Under the pieces are notes generated by a model, which saw only the letters and a program-made list of their open reading frames with translations, had not been told where the DNA came from and did not search any database. DNA of 64,000 nucleotides from Halocynthiibacter styelae (GTDB taxonomy: Bacteria; Pseudomonadota; Alphaproteobacteria; Rhodobacterales; Rhodobacteraceae), in the NCBI RefSeq assembly GCF_016123485.1, contig NZ_JADCKQ010000012.1:62001-126000 (forward strand), given 5' to 3'. Shown here piece after piece: positions 19,745 through 28,704 of the stretch. The position numbers and the translations under genes were made by a program. Numbering within the stretch: position 1 is the stretch's first letter; each line of letters starts with the position of its first letter.

Positions 19745-20881
19745 TCAGTATATTTTGCCCTTTTTTACGCGCGCAGAGAATCCAGTCTCTTCGCCAGCGG
19801 CAAGCTTTTCAGCCTGCTCAATCCATCCGTCCCGTTCAATACGGCCTTTAAATTTCAGGCGGCTATCCACCCAGGCGATTTCCGCAGCACCCCATTTGGC
19901 AATCTGATCAAAATGCCAGAAACCCAGTTCATTCAGCGTTTCTTCCAGCTTCGGACCAACGCCTTTCAGCTGTTTCAGATCATCTGCCCCAGCTTTGCGT
20001 GGCGCTTTCATGGTGCGTGGCTTCTTCTCAGCCACATCCGACGCAGGCGTATCTTCCACCTTCGGTGCCACTTTCTTCTCAGCCGGTTTCGCTGCCTTCT
20101 TCTCAGCCGCAGCCTGTTTTGCTGCGGTCATAAACTCAACGGGGGCCGCTTCGTCATTACGCGGACGGCCACCGCGATCAGTCCAGGGCGCGGTCAACGG
20201 AACTTCTGTCCCGACAATGCGCTTCACAGTCTCGCCAATGTCAGACGCAATCTGCACAGAACCATTGTGATCTGCACGGGCATTATTGCCCTCGCCCAGA
20301 ACCACGGGACCACCCGCAGGTTCACAGCCATAACGGCCATTCTGCGGACCTGGCAGCGGCACGTCACCTTTGCCCAGACGTGTCAGAATATCGCGTAGCA
20401 TCTCAGGCGTCAGATCCTCATAGAAATCCTTACCGATCTGTACCATCGGTGCGTTGGAACAGGCACCAAGGCATTCAACTTCTTCCCAGGAAAACTTGCC
20501 ATCCGCAGACAAATCATGTGGGTTCGCAGCGATCATTTCCTGGCAGACTGCAATCAGGCTTTCTGCGCCGCAGATCATGCAAGACGTGGTGCCGCAAACC
20601 TGAACATGTGCAACAGAACCAGTCGGTTGCATCTGAAACATAAAGTAGAAAGACGCAACTTCCAGCGCACGGATGTAAGCCATGCCCAGCATATCCGCGA
20701 CATATTCAAGCGCCGGCTTAGACAGCCAGCCTTCCTGTTCCTGCGCACGCCACAAAAGTGGAATAATCGCACTGGCTTCGCGCCCCTCAGGGTATTTCGT
20801 CAGCTGCGCCGTGGCCCATGCAAGGTTGTCTGGCGTGAAAGCAAAGCTTTCTGGCTGGGTATGATGTAGACGGCGTAGCAT
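19745..20881 (-). CDS. nuoE: NADH-quinone oxidoreductase subunit E with C-terminal extension
   Basis: A 378-residue protein, much longer than the usual 160-240 residues. The first 180 residues are the thioredoxin-like [2Fe-2S] subunit (N1a cluster) with ligands VCGTTSC (CxxxxC) and CLGAC (CxxxC). A Lys/Ala/Glu-rich linker (about 240-300; [13 protein letters not shown]) leads to a C-terminal domain with [19 protein letters not shown] that is repeated in the next gene. The start is the ATG in a TGATG overlap with an 18-codon frame after nuoD, preceded by gaggagg. The extension is absent from E. coli NuoE; similar extensions occur in Rhodobacterales (from memory), role unknown. Confidence 0.95.
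   Translation of the reverse strand: MLRRLHHTQPESFAFTPDNLAWATAQLTKYPEGREASAIIPLLWRAQEQEGWLSKPALEYVADMLGMAYIRALEVASFYFMFQMQPTGSVAHVQVCGTTSCMICGAESLIAVCQEMIAANPHDLSADGKFSWEEVECLGACSNAPMVQIGKDFYEDLTPEMLRDILTRLGKGDVPLPGPQNGRYGCEPAGGPVVLGEGNNARADHNGSVQIASDIGETVKRIVGTEVPLTAPWTDRGGRPRNDEAAPVEFMTAAKQAAAEKKAAKPAEKKVAPKVEDTPASDVAEKKPRTMKAPRKAGADDLKQLKGVGPKLEETLNELGFWHFDQIAKWGAAEIAWVDSRLKFKGRIERDGWIEQAEKLAAGEETGFSARVKKGKIY
19903..19983 (-). repeat. 81-bp repeat, copy in nuoE
   Basis: Partner of 19191-19271; three mismatches in 81 bases, same strand. Confidence 0.9.
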
Positions 20882-20937
20882 CAGGCGCTGGCCTCCTCAG
20901 AAAGGTATTCAATATGCATTGGGCTGTGGCAGGTCAT
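20881..20937 (-). other. 18-codon open frame linking nuoD and nuoE
   Basis: Between nuoD and nuoE the sequence reads TGATG (nuoD stop overlapping an ATG), 18 sense codons ([18 protein letters not shown]), then TGATG (its stop overlapping the nuoE ATG). The nuoE ribosome-binding site gaggagg is inside this frame. It may serve only to carry ribosomes from nuoD to nuoE, or be a chance frame. Confidence 0.4.
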
Positions 20938-22163
20938 CAACGGTCGATCTCCCCGAACACAACATCCATGGTGCCGATGATCGCGGCAACATCCGCCAGC
21001 TGGTGGCCACCAGCCACGTGATCCATGGCCTGCAGGTGCAGATACCCGGGCGCACGGATTTTGGCGCGGTAAGGTTTGTTGGATCCATCAGCCACCAGGA
21101 AGACGCCAAATTCACCCTTGGGCGCTTCAACAGCGGCGTAAACCTCACCCGCAGGCACATGGAAGCCTTCAGAGTACAGTTTGAAGTGGTGGATCAGTGC
21201 TTCCATTGAAGTTTTCATATCGCCACGCTTTGGCGGGCTCAGCTTGCCACGGGCCATCACATCGCCCTGCCCTTCGGGGGCACGCAGTTTTTCAATCGCC
21301 TGCAGCATGATCCGCAGAGACTGACGCATTTCTTCCATGCGGCACAGATAGCGATCATAACAGTCACCGCTTTTGCCAACCGGAATGTCAAATTCGAATT
21401 CATCGTAGCATTCATAAGGTTGCGCGCGACGCAGATCCCAGGCAAAGCCGGATCCACGCACCATCACGCCAGAGAAGCTCCAGTCGAGAATGTCTTTCTC
21501 GGTGACGATGCCGATATCAGCATTCCGCTGCTTAAAGATCCGGTTTTCCGTCAGCAGCCCGTCGATGTCTTCCAGAACCGCCGGGAAAGTCCCGCACCAT
21601 TCCTCAATATCATCCAGCAGATCGTCGGGCAGGTCCTGATGCACACCGCCAGGACGGAAATAGTTGGCGTGCAGACGCGCACCACAGGCACGCTCGTAAA
21701 ACACCATCAGCTTTTCACGTTCCTCAAAACCCCAAAGCGGCGGCGTCAGCGCGCCCACGTCCATCGCCTGTGTGGTGACGTTCAGCAGGTGGTTCAGAAT
21801 ACGGCCAATTTCGGAATACAACACGCGGATCAGGCTGCCGCGACGGGGCACTTCGGTGCCTGTCAGCTTTTCAATTGCCAGACACCAGGCATGTTCCTGG
21901 TTCATCGGTGCCACATAATCCAGCCGATCGAAATACGGCAGGTTCTGCAAGTACGTCCGGCTTTCCATCAGCTTTTCAGTGCCGCGGTGCAACAGGCCGA
22001 TATGGGGATCGCAGCGTTCTACAATCTCACCGTCCAGTTCCAGCACCAGACGCAACACACCGTGGGCCGCAGGGTGTTGCGGACCAAAGTTGATGTTGAA
22101 GTTACGGATCTGCTGTTCGCCTGTGCGAACATCGTCAAACTTGCCTGTTCCGTCCATCATCAT
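20937..22163 (-). CDS. nuoD: NADH-quinone oxidoreductase subunit D
   Basis: A 408-residue 49-kDa-type subunit that forms the quinone-binding pocket with NuoB. The N-terminal quinone-site loop [21 protein letters not shown] (His-bearing part GPQHPAAHG) and the C-terminal VVFGEIDR are exactly as in the family. The start (MMMDGTGKF) overlaps the sulfotransferase stop as ATGA; the exact choice among three adjacent ATGs is uncertain by one or two residues. Confidence 0.97.
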   Translation of the reverse strand: MMMDGTGKFDDVRTGEQQIRNFNINFGPQHPAAHGVLRLVLELDGEIVERCDPHIGLLHRGTEKLMESRTYLQNLPYFDRLDYVAPMNQEHAWCLAIEKLTGTEVPRRGSLIRVLYSEIGRILNHLLNVTTQAMDVGALTPPLWGFEEREKLMVFYERACGARLHANYFRPGGVHQDLPDDLLDDIEEWCGTFPAVLEDIDGLLTENRIFKQRNADIGIVTEKDILDWSFSGVMVRGSGFAWDLRRAQPYECYDEFEFDIPVGKSGDCYDRYLCRMEEMRQSLRIMLQAIEKLRAPEGQGDVMARGKLSPPKRGDMKTSMEALIHHFKLYSEGFHVPAGEVYAAVEAPKGEFGVFLVADGSNKPYRAKIRAPGYLHLQAMDHVAGGHQLADVAAIIGTMDVVFGEIDR

Positions 22164-23050
22164 GCTACCTTCGCAAAATCACGTTTCCAGCGGTTCGGCA
22201 GATCGCCAAAACGGCGCTCCATTGCCTGATACTGGTCATCCAGCAGCGCACGCGCTGCAAATTTCAGTTCCGGGTCCAAAGCCACAGCCTGCCCCGCATG
22301 CACTTTTTTCTTAAGCTCAGCCGGGTGATAGCTGATGTTCAGAAATTCACAGATGTCACGGATCGTATTTTCTCTGAACATATCTTCGAAAAAAACAATC
22401 TTCAGGTTTTCCCGGGGAATAGCCTGATCAAGTTTTTCGAGAATTCCAGTATAATCAGATCGTGCAAGCATGGCCGGGCGCATCTTTTTATGGATCACAT
22501 TTTCCAGAATACGGGTGGCCACTGGGTGCAGGGGCTGGCCTTCTTCGGCCTGTCTTCTGGCAACCATACGAACATGGGACCAGAGCCGGTCAACCGGATC
22601 ACGCAGGATGTATATAAAACGGGTTTCAGCAGCCATACCTACCATGTCCGACAAACGCGCGGCTGGCAGCAAAGCATAGGATGGCGTTATATCGCCAGTC
22701 AGCTTTGCCCCTTCTTCAAAGTGGCTCAGCATAAATTCCCGATAAGCCTGATCGTCAGTCCGGGGTGCCTTCAGCATCTTGCGCAGGCGTTTCAGCCCTT
22801 CCACTTTCATAAAGCGTAAAGCCTGTTCCAGCCCTTCTTTACGCTCTGCATTCCAGGCGATCTGGCGTTCCTGACGCTCAAGATCACGGATCGTCCCATC
22901 CAGGTCATGCTCAGATGTTGTGTCGAAATAATGCAGCTCTTTCGTAGCAGGCATCGCACAATCCGGGTGCGCGCAAAGATAGCGGTAGAGCCAGCTGGTC
23001 CCCGCCTTCGTCGCGCCTATCCCAAACATGAGCGTTGCCTGATCCGTCAT
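22160..23050 (-). CDS. Sulfotransferase family protein inserted in the nuo operon
   Basis: A 296-residue PAPS-dependent sulfotransferase by motif: the 5'-phosphosulfate loop [16 protein letters not shown] is at about residues 10-25 and the 3'-phosphate motif [19 protein letters not shown] at about 143-161. These transfer sulfate to carbohydrate, lipid or protein acceptors; the acceptor cannot be read here. The gene is coupled on both sides: TGATG with the nuoC stop, ATGA with nuoD. It is not a complex I component, and its base use is somewhat more A/T-rich than nuo. An insertion so cleanly fitted between nuoC and nuoD is unusual. Confidence 0.85.
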   Translation of the reverse strand: MTDQATLMFGIGATKAGTSWLYRYLCAHPDCAMPATKELHYFDTTSEHDLDGTIRDLERQERQIAWNAERKEGLEQALRFMKVEGLKRLRKMLKAPRTDDQAYREFMLSHFEEGAKLTGDITPSYALLPAARLSDMVGMAAETRFIYILRDPVDRLWSHVRMVARRQAEEGQPLHPVATRILENVIHKKMRPAMLARSDYTGILEKLDQAIPRENLKIVFFEDMFRENTIRDICEFLNISYHPAELKKKVHAGQAVALDPELKFAARALLDDQYQAMERRFGDLPNRWKRDFAKVA

Positions 23051-23673
23051 CAGCCTTTCGCCTCTTTCTTCTCATCACCCGGCAGAATGTATTCTGCACC
23101 TTCCCAGGGAGACATGAAATCAAACTGGCGATATTCCTGAACCAGGTTAACCGGTTCGTACACCACGCGTTTCAGTTCTTCGTCGTAACGCACTTCGGTA
23201 TAACCGGTGGTCGGGAAGTCTTTCTTCAGCGGATGACCACGGAAACCATAATCTGTCAGAATACGGCGCAGATCCGGGTGGCCCGAAAAGAGAATGCCGA
23301 ACATATCGAACACTTCACGTTCAAACCAGTTGGCGCTTGGGTGCACAGACACAACCGAGGCAATCATTTCCTCTTCACGCAGCTGCGCGCGCAGGCGAAT
23401 GCGGTGGTTCTGATACATGGACAGGAAGTGATAGATCACATCAAACCGCTTTTCGCGGGACGGATAATCCACCGCTGTGATGTCGATGAGGCTGGAAAAC
23501 TGACACTGACGGTCGTTTTTCAGAAACTCTACAAACCCAACGATTTCAGACGGGGCCACACCAATGGTCAGCTCACCATGGTCTGACACATCATATGAAA
23601 TCACCGCATCCGGCTGTTTCAGCTCAAGATATGCGCCAAGCTCATTCAACGCGTTTTTCTGGGCTTCATTCAT
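23050..23673 (-). CDS. nuoC: NADH-quinone oxidoreductase subunit C
   Basis: A 207-residue 30-kDa-type subunit of the complex I connecting module. The signature [14 protein letters not shown] (about residues 114-127) and the downstream [20 protein letters not shown] are intact. It is separate from nuoD, unlike the fused E. coli gene. The nuoC stop overlaps the start of the sulfotransferase gene. Confidence 0.97.
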   Translation of the reverse strand: MNEAQKNALNELGAYLELKQPDAVISYDVSDHGELTIGVAPSEIVGFVEFLKNDRQCQFSSLIDITAVDYPSREKRFDVIYHFLSMYQNHRIRLRAQLREEEMIASVVSVHPSANWFEREVFDMFGILFSGHPDLRRILTDYGFRGHPLKKDFPTTGYTEVRYDEELKRVVYEPVNLVQEYRQFDFMSPWEGAEYILPGDEKKEAKG

Positions 23674-23685
23674 TTTCAGATCCCC

Positions 23686-24213
23686 TTATCGCGCGATGGT
23701 GCCGGTGCGGCGGATTTTGCGTTGCAACTGCAGAATACCGTACATAAGCGCTTCTGCGGTCGGCGGGCACCCGGGCACATAGACATCCACAGGCACGACA
23801 CGGTCACAGCCCCGCACAACAGAATAGCTGTAGTGATAATACCCACCGCCATTCGCGCAAGACCCCATGGAAATCACATAACGTGGTTCTGGCATCTGGT
23901 CATACACTTTGCGCAGCGCGGGCGCCATTTTATTGGTCAGTGTGCCGGCAACAATCATCAGATCAGACTGACGTGGGGAAGCCCGCGGCGCGGTGCCATA
24001 GCGTTCCAGATCATAACGCGGCATGGACGTGTGCATCATCTCAACCGCGCAACAGGCCAGACCAAAGGTCATCCAGTGCAGGGAACCTGTGCGTGCCCAG
24101 TTGATCACGTCTTCGGTCGAGGTCAGGATAAAACCTTTATCCTGCAGTTCCTTGTTCAGGGCTTCGGTGGCGACAGAACGATCTTCGCCCGCTGTAGCTG
24201 CCATCACTCCCAT
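23686..24213 (-). CDS. nuoB: NADH-quinone oxidoreductase subunit B
   Basis: A 175-residue subunit bearing the terminal N2 [4Fe-4S] cluster. Ligands are in [11 protein letters not shown] (adjacent cysteines), [15 protein letters not shown] and [11 protein letters not shown]. Several in-frame starts exist (ATG at 24234, 24213 and 24204). I take 24213, which has aagaaggggg at a suitable distance; it overlaps the nuoA end by ten bases. The ATG at 24204, in a TGATG overlap with nuoA, is nearly as likely. Confidence 0.95.
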   Translation of the reverse strand: MGVMAATAGEDRSVATEALNKELQDKGFILTSTEDVINWARTGSLHWMTFGLACCAVEMMHTSMPRYDLERYGTAPRASPRQSDLMIVAGTLTNKMAPALRKVYDQMPEPRYVISMGSCANGGGYYHYSYSVVRGCDRVVPVDVYVPGCPPTAEALMYGILQLQRKIRRTGTIAR

Positions 24214-24569
24214 TCCAGAGCCCCCTTCTTCCATTCGTAAGCAAAGCCGATGGTCAGAACCCCGAGGAAGACCATCATAGACCAGAACCCAAGCAGCCCC
24301 AGATCACCAAAGGCAACAGCCCATGGGAAGAGGAAGGCGATCTCAAGGTCAAAAATGATGAAGAGGATCGAGACAAGGTAGAACCGCACATCAAACTTCA
24401 TCCGCGCATCATCAAATGCGTTAAATCCGCATTCATATGCAGATACTTTTTCAGGGTCAGGATTACGGACCGCCAGGACAACAGCAGCAAGGATCAGGAC
24501 AAGCCCAATCGCAATTGCCAGTCCCAGGAAAATCAGGATCGGGAGGTATTCTCTCAGAAGGTCTTGCAC
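24204..24569 (-). CDS. nuoA: NADH-quinone oxidoreductase subunit A
   Basis: A 121-residue, three-helix membrane subunit that borders the quinone cavity. The conserved cysteine-bearing loop [20 protein letters not shown] is at about residues 41-60, and the acidic helix [15 protein letters not shown] follows. It is the first gene of the nuo operon, with aaggag placed seven bases before the ATG. Confidence 0.97.
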   Translation of the reverse strand: MQDLLREYLPILIFLGLAIAIGLVLILAAVVLAVRNPDPEKVSAYECGFNAFDDARMKFDVRFYLVSILFIIFDLEIAFLFPWAVAFGDLGLLGFWSMMVFLGVLTIGFAYEWKKGALEWE

Positions 24570-24904
24570 ATCTGGCTCCTTGGTAGCGTGAAAGCAACGC
24601 GTGCCTGGTTGGCAATGGGTTTAAACCTGCCCGCTTTCAGGGTCAATGCGCAGGGCCCTTCTGGCGGGGAGTTTTTCAGTTTCTGTAGCGCGGCTACAAT
24701 TCCACCAGGAACCTGAATTTTTCCTTAAAAATATAGGAATTCTGGCAGTACCCTGGTCTTTCTCCAGGATACTCCACACAAAAAACTGACCGTAACGTGA
24801 CGAAATGGATCAGGGCAAAAGCAAGAATGGCAATCTCACCGACTCTCTGAAGCTCTCTTACGACATCCAAAAAGCGGTATTATAACCCTTAACTCCTTGC
24901 CAAA
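24570..24904 (-). promoter_or_regulatory. Upstream region of the nuo operon with candidate promoter
   Basis: This 335-base gap holds no gene. On the minus strand a TTGACC box (24641-24646) and TAAACC (24618-24623) are spaced by exactly 17 bases and would start transcription about 40 bases before nuoA. Further upstream lie an A/T-rich tract (24720-24740) and a short cctgg/ccagg inverted repeat near 24751-24767. I could not identify a known operator. Confidence 0.45.
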
Positions 24905-26116
24905 TCAGATCAACCTGCTCAAATCTTCTTTCAGAAGTCCGCGGTATTCTGAACCGGAAATCTTGCTGAACAACTCACCATCCGGCCATAAAAAGAGCGC
25001 GGCCTCTTCCCCGTCCAGAAGCATCTTATACTGTACACCGCTTTGTGCGGTCACTCCGTAAAACGCGTAATGTTCCGGCAGTTCATCAGGCGTATCTGCA
25101 GGCATCAGGAAACTGAGAAACGCCGGAGGATCGTCGGGTGTCGCAGCTTTCAGAAGGCTCCAGGCAAAACGCCCCGGTTTATATCGCCCGGCCAGTTCGC
25201 GATGTCGCTGCGCAACCGCTATATCGCATTCTGCAATCTGTCCGAGTTCTCCGTTTGAAGGATCCCGCACGAACATATCAACACTGTCGCCCGCATATTG
25301 CCCGGACAGATCCCCATCCGCATTGGCAACCAGTCGCCACAATTGCCTGTCCCCGCGCGTATAATCCGCGCCTGGTGCACTGTGATCGAAAAACGGGCTG
25401 GGCTTTCCTCCCGACACTGCACGAACCTCGAAAAACTGTTCACCCCGGACCATCCCTGCCATACAGGCCCGGAAATACGACACTGTATCGGTCGTCAGTC
25501 CGGCATCAAGCGCGGCAATCGAATTGGTGCGCTGACGGTTTGCAAAACGCGGGTTAAGATCCGGCAGAACCGTTAAGGCATCACGCACTGCTGCTGCTGG
25601 CAGGAAAAGAACCCCCACATTATCTTCCGCCCAGCGCCGCACCGCATGATAGAAATCTTCTTCATTCAACGCGTAGAACCGTTCATCCAGAAGCTCCAGC
25701 GCCTCTGCCCAATGGGTCACACCATTCTGCTGCGCCGCTTCCTCAGGGTTCGCAGCAACCCAGTCTGCCAGTTCCTGAAGGATCTGCTGCAACTCTGCAC
25801 AGCCAATCATTTCCATCGCGCGCAATGCATAATGCAGTGAACTTTCATCCGCACCGGAATTGCGATCATTCATCAGATAGCGGGAATGCCCGTTCTGCAG
25901 CACCTCGCCCATGTAATAATCCGCATTATAAAGGCAGTAAGCTTCTTCCGGGAATTCACCGACTTTATACAAAGCACTGTGCATCACCGCATTGGTGTAA
26001 TCCACAATGCCCATCATCACAGTGTAATGCGGGGCATCCGGCGCAAGCGCTTCTTCTGACAGGTAGATTTCCTGCAACGCCGGTTCAGGCTTCTGACGCT
26101 TCAAAATTCCAAACAT
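24905..26116 (-). CDS. DMP19/DUF4375-like protein
   Basis: A 403-residue cytoplasmic protein without signal peptide or membrane segments. Residues about 25-170 resemble the DMP19 (DUF4375) domain: a Tyr/Glu-rich helical repeat with NADYYMGEVLQNGHSRYLMND followed by the helical ALRAMEMIGCAELQQILQ. DMP19 proteins mimic DNA or bind regulators in Neisseria; many homologues are uncharacterised. The C-terminal 200 residues I cannot place. The start at 26116 (MFGILKRQ) has a ggggg ribosome-binding sequence; the frame runs 22 codons further up. It reads toward the nuo promoter and is divergent from the TRIC gene. Confidence 0.6.
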   Translation of the reverse strand: MFGILKRQKPEPALQEIYLSEEALAPDAPHYTVMMGIVDYTNAVMHSALYKVGEFPEEAYCLYNADYYMGEVLQNGHSRYLMNDRNSGADESSLHYALRAMEMIGCAELQQILQELADWVAANPEEAAQQNGVTHWAEALELLDERFYALNEEDFYHAVRRWAEDNVGVLFLPAAAVRDALTVLPDLNPRFANRQRTNSIAALDAGLTTDTVSYFRACMAGMVRGEQFFEVRAVSGGKPSPFFDHSAPGADYTRGDRQLWRLVANADGDLSGQYAGDSVDMFVRDPSNGELGQIAECDIAVAQRHRELAGRYKPGRFAWSLLKAATPDDPPAFLSFLMPADTPDELPEHYAFYGVTAQSGVQYKMLLDGEEAALFLWPDGELFSKISGSEYRGLLKEDLSRLI

Positions 26117-26273
26117 ATGTGCCCCCGGCTTCATCCTATGCGGGAAAATTAATTTTCCTTTGTGCCCAAAGTATGACCGCAAGGTGACGGTGCGCTATGA
26201 ACGGCAATGCAACGTGACAGGCGGTCTTTCTCAGGATATGCCTTCTGAACCCCTGCCCTGACGGAGCTTTGTG

Positions 26274-26897
26274 ATGACCCTTTTTATGCTGCTGGATTTT
26301 GCTTCGGTCTTTGTTTTCGCCCTGACTGGTGCGCTTGTCGCCAGCCGTGCGCAGCTGGATATCGTCGGGTTTTGCTTCTTTGCCAGCCTGACGGCGGTCG
26401 GGGGCGGTACGCTGCGTGATGTATTGCTTGATCGGAATCCAGTCTTCTGGCTTGAACGTCCGTCTTATCTGGGCGTGGCCTGCGGGGCAGCTTTGCTTGT
26501 ATTTTTCACGGCCCACCTGTTTGAAAGCCGCTATAAACTGTTGCTTTGGCTGGATGCATTTGCGCTTGGCATTACCGTATCTGCAGGATCGGGCCTTGCA
26601 CAGGCGCTGGACCAGCCTGCGCCCGTCGTCATTGTGATGGGTATTATCACCGGCAGCATGGGCGGCCTGATGCGGGATGTTGTGTCAAACGAAGTGCCTC
26701 TGATCCTGAAAAAAGGCGAGTTATACGCAACCTGCACCCTCGCAGGTTCTGCCGCCACAGTGCTGGCCAGTTCGGCCGGCCTTACGGTTGCATATGTTGC
26801 ACTTGCTTCCGGCCTTGTTACCTTCAGCCTGCGCGCAGGTTCCATGATCTTCGGCTGGAGCATGCCCGTCTATAAATCTCGCCCGCCAAGGGCCTGA
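26274..26897 (+). CDS. TRIC-family (UPF0126) cation channel protein
   Basis: A 207-residue inner-membrane protein with about seven helices made of two related halves. Each half carries the signature glycine-rich arginine motif: GGGTLRDVLLDRNPVFWL at about 47-64 and GSMGGLMRDVVSNEVPLIL at about 128-146. Prokaryotic TRIC proteins are trimeric K+ channels. The ATG at 26274 has cggag at seven bases; a GTG three bases earlier is the alternative. It appears to be a single-gene unit. Confidence 0.88.
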   Translation: MTLFMLLDFASVFVFALTGALVASRAQLDIVGFCFFASLTAVGGGTLRDVLLDRNPVFWLERPSYLGVACGAALLVFFTAHLFESRYKLLLWLDAFALGITVSAGSGLAQALDQPAPVVIVMGIITGSMGGLMRDVVSNEVPLILKKGELYATCTLAGSAATVLASSAGLTVAYVALASGLVTFSLRAGSMIFGWSMPVYKSRPPRA

Positions 26898-27010
26898 AGA
26901 CTGGCAATACGCCCGTGTAATAAACTGGACTTATGCGCACCTGAAATCAGGATCTTGTCTGAAACAGCGTTGCCACCCAGACCCACTAAAAACATCAGAT
27001 GGAGTCCCCC

Positions 27011-27982
27011 ATGGCCCACCCCACCGTTCTTATCACATCCGCCACCGGCCGTATTGGTCGTGAACTGGTCGCCCGTCTGGCCCAGGCCGGGGACTTCACC
27101 GTGCGCGCCTGTTACTTCAGCGAAGATAAAGTCGAGATGCTGAAATCTCTTGGTGCAGATGAAGTTGTAAAATTCGACCTCTCTGACCCCGCCACGTGGG
27201 ATGCTGCACTTGAGGGCGTTTCTGCGGTTTATTCTGCCTCGCTAGACCCTATGCTAGAAGGCCATCTGAACTTCAGCAAAGAGCTTGGCCGTCGCAAGGA
27301 CACCATTCAGCATGTGGTGCGTGTCAGCTGCATGGGCGCGGATACCAATACGGCGTCTTATGATGCCGATACCCATGCCTCCCGTCCCGGCACTGCTGTG
27401 CCCCTGATGCTGCAGCATTACTGGTGGGGTGAAAAATCCCTGATTGATGAGGGGCTGAATATCACCGCCCTGCGCAACAACTTTTTCATGAACCACCTGC
27501 TGAAGACCGACTGCGAAGAGATTGAAAGCAAAGGTACATTCAGCAATCCCCTGGGGCATATCCGCAATTCTTTTGTTGCCACCCGCGATATCGCCGAAGC
27601 CGCAGCCGTCGTCCTGACGGAAGGCCCCGCGCGCCATGGCAATAAGTTCTATGACATCACAGGCCCCACGCCCCAGAATATGGCTGAAATCGCCGCAGAC
27701 CTTGGCCGCGCCATGGGCAAAAACATCAGCTATATGCCGCAAAGCATGACAGATTTCGAAGCTGATTTCGGCAGCACCCGGGCCGAGTTCTTTGAATATC
27801 TGACCAACGGTTTTTACACCCGCTGCAGCCCCGACTTTTACAACCTTACCGGCCACAAGCCCACGTCTTACTACGACTACCTGACCACGAAAGGCGCAAG
27901 TGGCGAAACCGGCCTTGAGGAACTCTGGCAGGGCAATCTATGGAAGAAAGGCGAAGACGCAATGAAAGATGCGGTGAAGTAA
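27011..27982 (+). CDS. NmrA-like NAD(P)-binding protein
   Basis: A 323-residue atypical short-chain dehydrogenase of the NmrA/HSCARG type. It begins with a Rossmann dinucleotide loop, VLITSATGRIGRELVARLA (about 6-24), and shows the family's NNFFMNHLLKTD segment. It lacks a clear YxxxK catalytic pair, so it may be a redox sensor or an NAD(P)H-dependent quinone/azo reductase. Start chosen at 27011 because gatggag lies just upstream; an ATG four codons earlier at 26999 is possible. No operon partner. Confidence 0.8.
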   Translation: MAHPTVLITSATGRIGRELVARLAQAGDFTVRACYFSEDKVEMLKSLGADEVVKFDLSDPATWDAALEGVSAVYSASLDPMLEGHLNFSKELGRRKDTIQHVVRVSCMGADTNTASYDADTHASRPGTAVPLMLQHYWWGEKSLIDEGLNITALRNNFFMNHLLKTDCEEIESKGTFSNPLGHIRNSFVATRDIAEAAAVVLTEGPARHGNKFYDITGPTPQNMAEIAADLGRAMGKNISYMPQSMTDFEADFGSTRAEFFEYLTNGFYTRCSPDFYNLTGHKPTSYYDYLTTKGASGETGLEELWQGNLWKKGEDAMKDAVK

Positions 27983-27999
27983 ATCTGACATAACAAAGC

Positions 28000-28018
28000 C
28001 CTGCCGACACCCGGCAGG
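28000..28018. terminator. Hairpin between the NmrA-like gene and the SUKH gene
   Basis: Stem cctgccg/cggcagg with loop acacc between convergent genes. No real T tract, so termination strength is uncertain. Confidence 0.5.
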
Positions 28019-28028
28019 AGCTTCATCT

Positions 28029-28694
28029 TCAGGGGCGTCCGGAAACTTTCAAAGTTTCCGTCCCGTTTTCTTTCAAAGAAAACGGAGCCACCGGCCAGGG
28101 ACCAATCTTAACCTCCACCTGTTGCCCATCCTCAGGAAGTACTGCTGCAAAACTTTTGTGAAAACTATGTAGTTCCACAGCAGAAACGGCTTTCAGAGAT
28201 ACACCCTCTGCCGCCTCTCTGGTGCAATACGGCGGCCAGACGTGGATCAGATTTCCCGGCTCCAGATTACCGCTTTCGGCCTGAAGACGAAGCAAAGGCT
28301 GAAGCGCCAGAAATTCAACCGGATCCTGTGCAGCTTCATGCAAAAATGCCATCACCCCCAACCCGGTAAGTTCGATGTCTCCGCTTTCAGCCAGCAGCCG
28401 GACAACCTCCCCGTCGGTCAGGAAGAACTGATCCCCAACGCAATCCTGCGCAAAAGGAATCCATTCAGCACGGACGACCTCATAAGCAGTGTGAAAGGCC
28501 ATTTGCCCCGTCCAGGCTTCCTCAAGCGAATGCCAGCCCGGTTCCTGACAAATGCCCCGAACATGCAATCCGCCACCATATTGAATAAAGCCGTTCTTCT
28601 GGTTCAACAGATCGCGCAACTCTTCAGGCAGCTTTGCAAGCAGAGACAAATTGTCAATCGCCCCGCCTGTCCAGCTTATGTCCCGAAATTCCAT
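28029..28694 (-). CDS. SMI1/KNR4 (SUKH-fold) family protein
   Basis: A 221-residue protein with the SUKH pattern: LPEELRDLLNQKNGFIQYGGGLHVRG near the N terminus (core LPEELRDLLNQKNG), then WIPFAQDCVGDQFFLTDGEV and a terminal ESGDIE segment. SUKH proteins act mostly as immunity proteins against nuclease toxins or as bacterial contact-response proteins; no toxin gene lies nearby. The ATG at 28694 has aagg upstream and follows the glyQ stop by ten bases; the frame continues nine codons further into glyQ. The last codons are made of two perfect palindromes (28040-28085), so the C-terminal ten to twenty residues may be recently added. Confidence 0.75.
   Translation of the reverse strand: MEFRDISWTGGAIDNLSLLAKLPEELRDLLNQKNGFIQYGGGLHVRGICQEPGWHSLEEAWTGQMAFHTAYEVVRAEWIPFAQDCVGDQFFLTDGEVVRLLAESGDIELTGLGVMAFLHEAAQDPVEFLALQPLLRLQAESGNLEPGNLIHVWPPYCTREAAEGVSLKAVSAVELHSFHKSFAAVLPEDGQQVEVKIGPWPVAPFSLKENGTETLKVSGRP
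28040..28085. repeat. Two consecutive perfect palindromes within the 3' end of the SUKH gene
   Basis: 28040-28060 (ten-base arms around one base; core aaactttcaaagttt) and 28063-28085 (11-base arms; core ttctttcaaagaa) share the centre ctttcaaag. They lie just before the stop codon and could fold as tandem hairpins. Confidence 0.8.
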
Positions 28695-28704
28695 GTCTCT
28701 GGCC

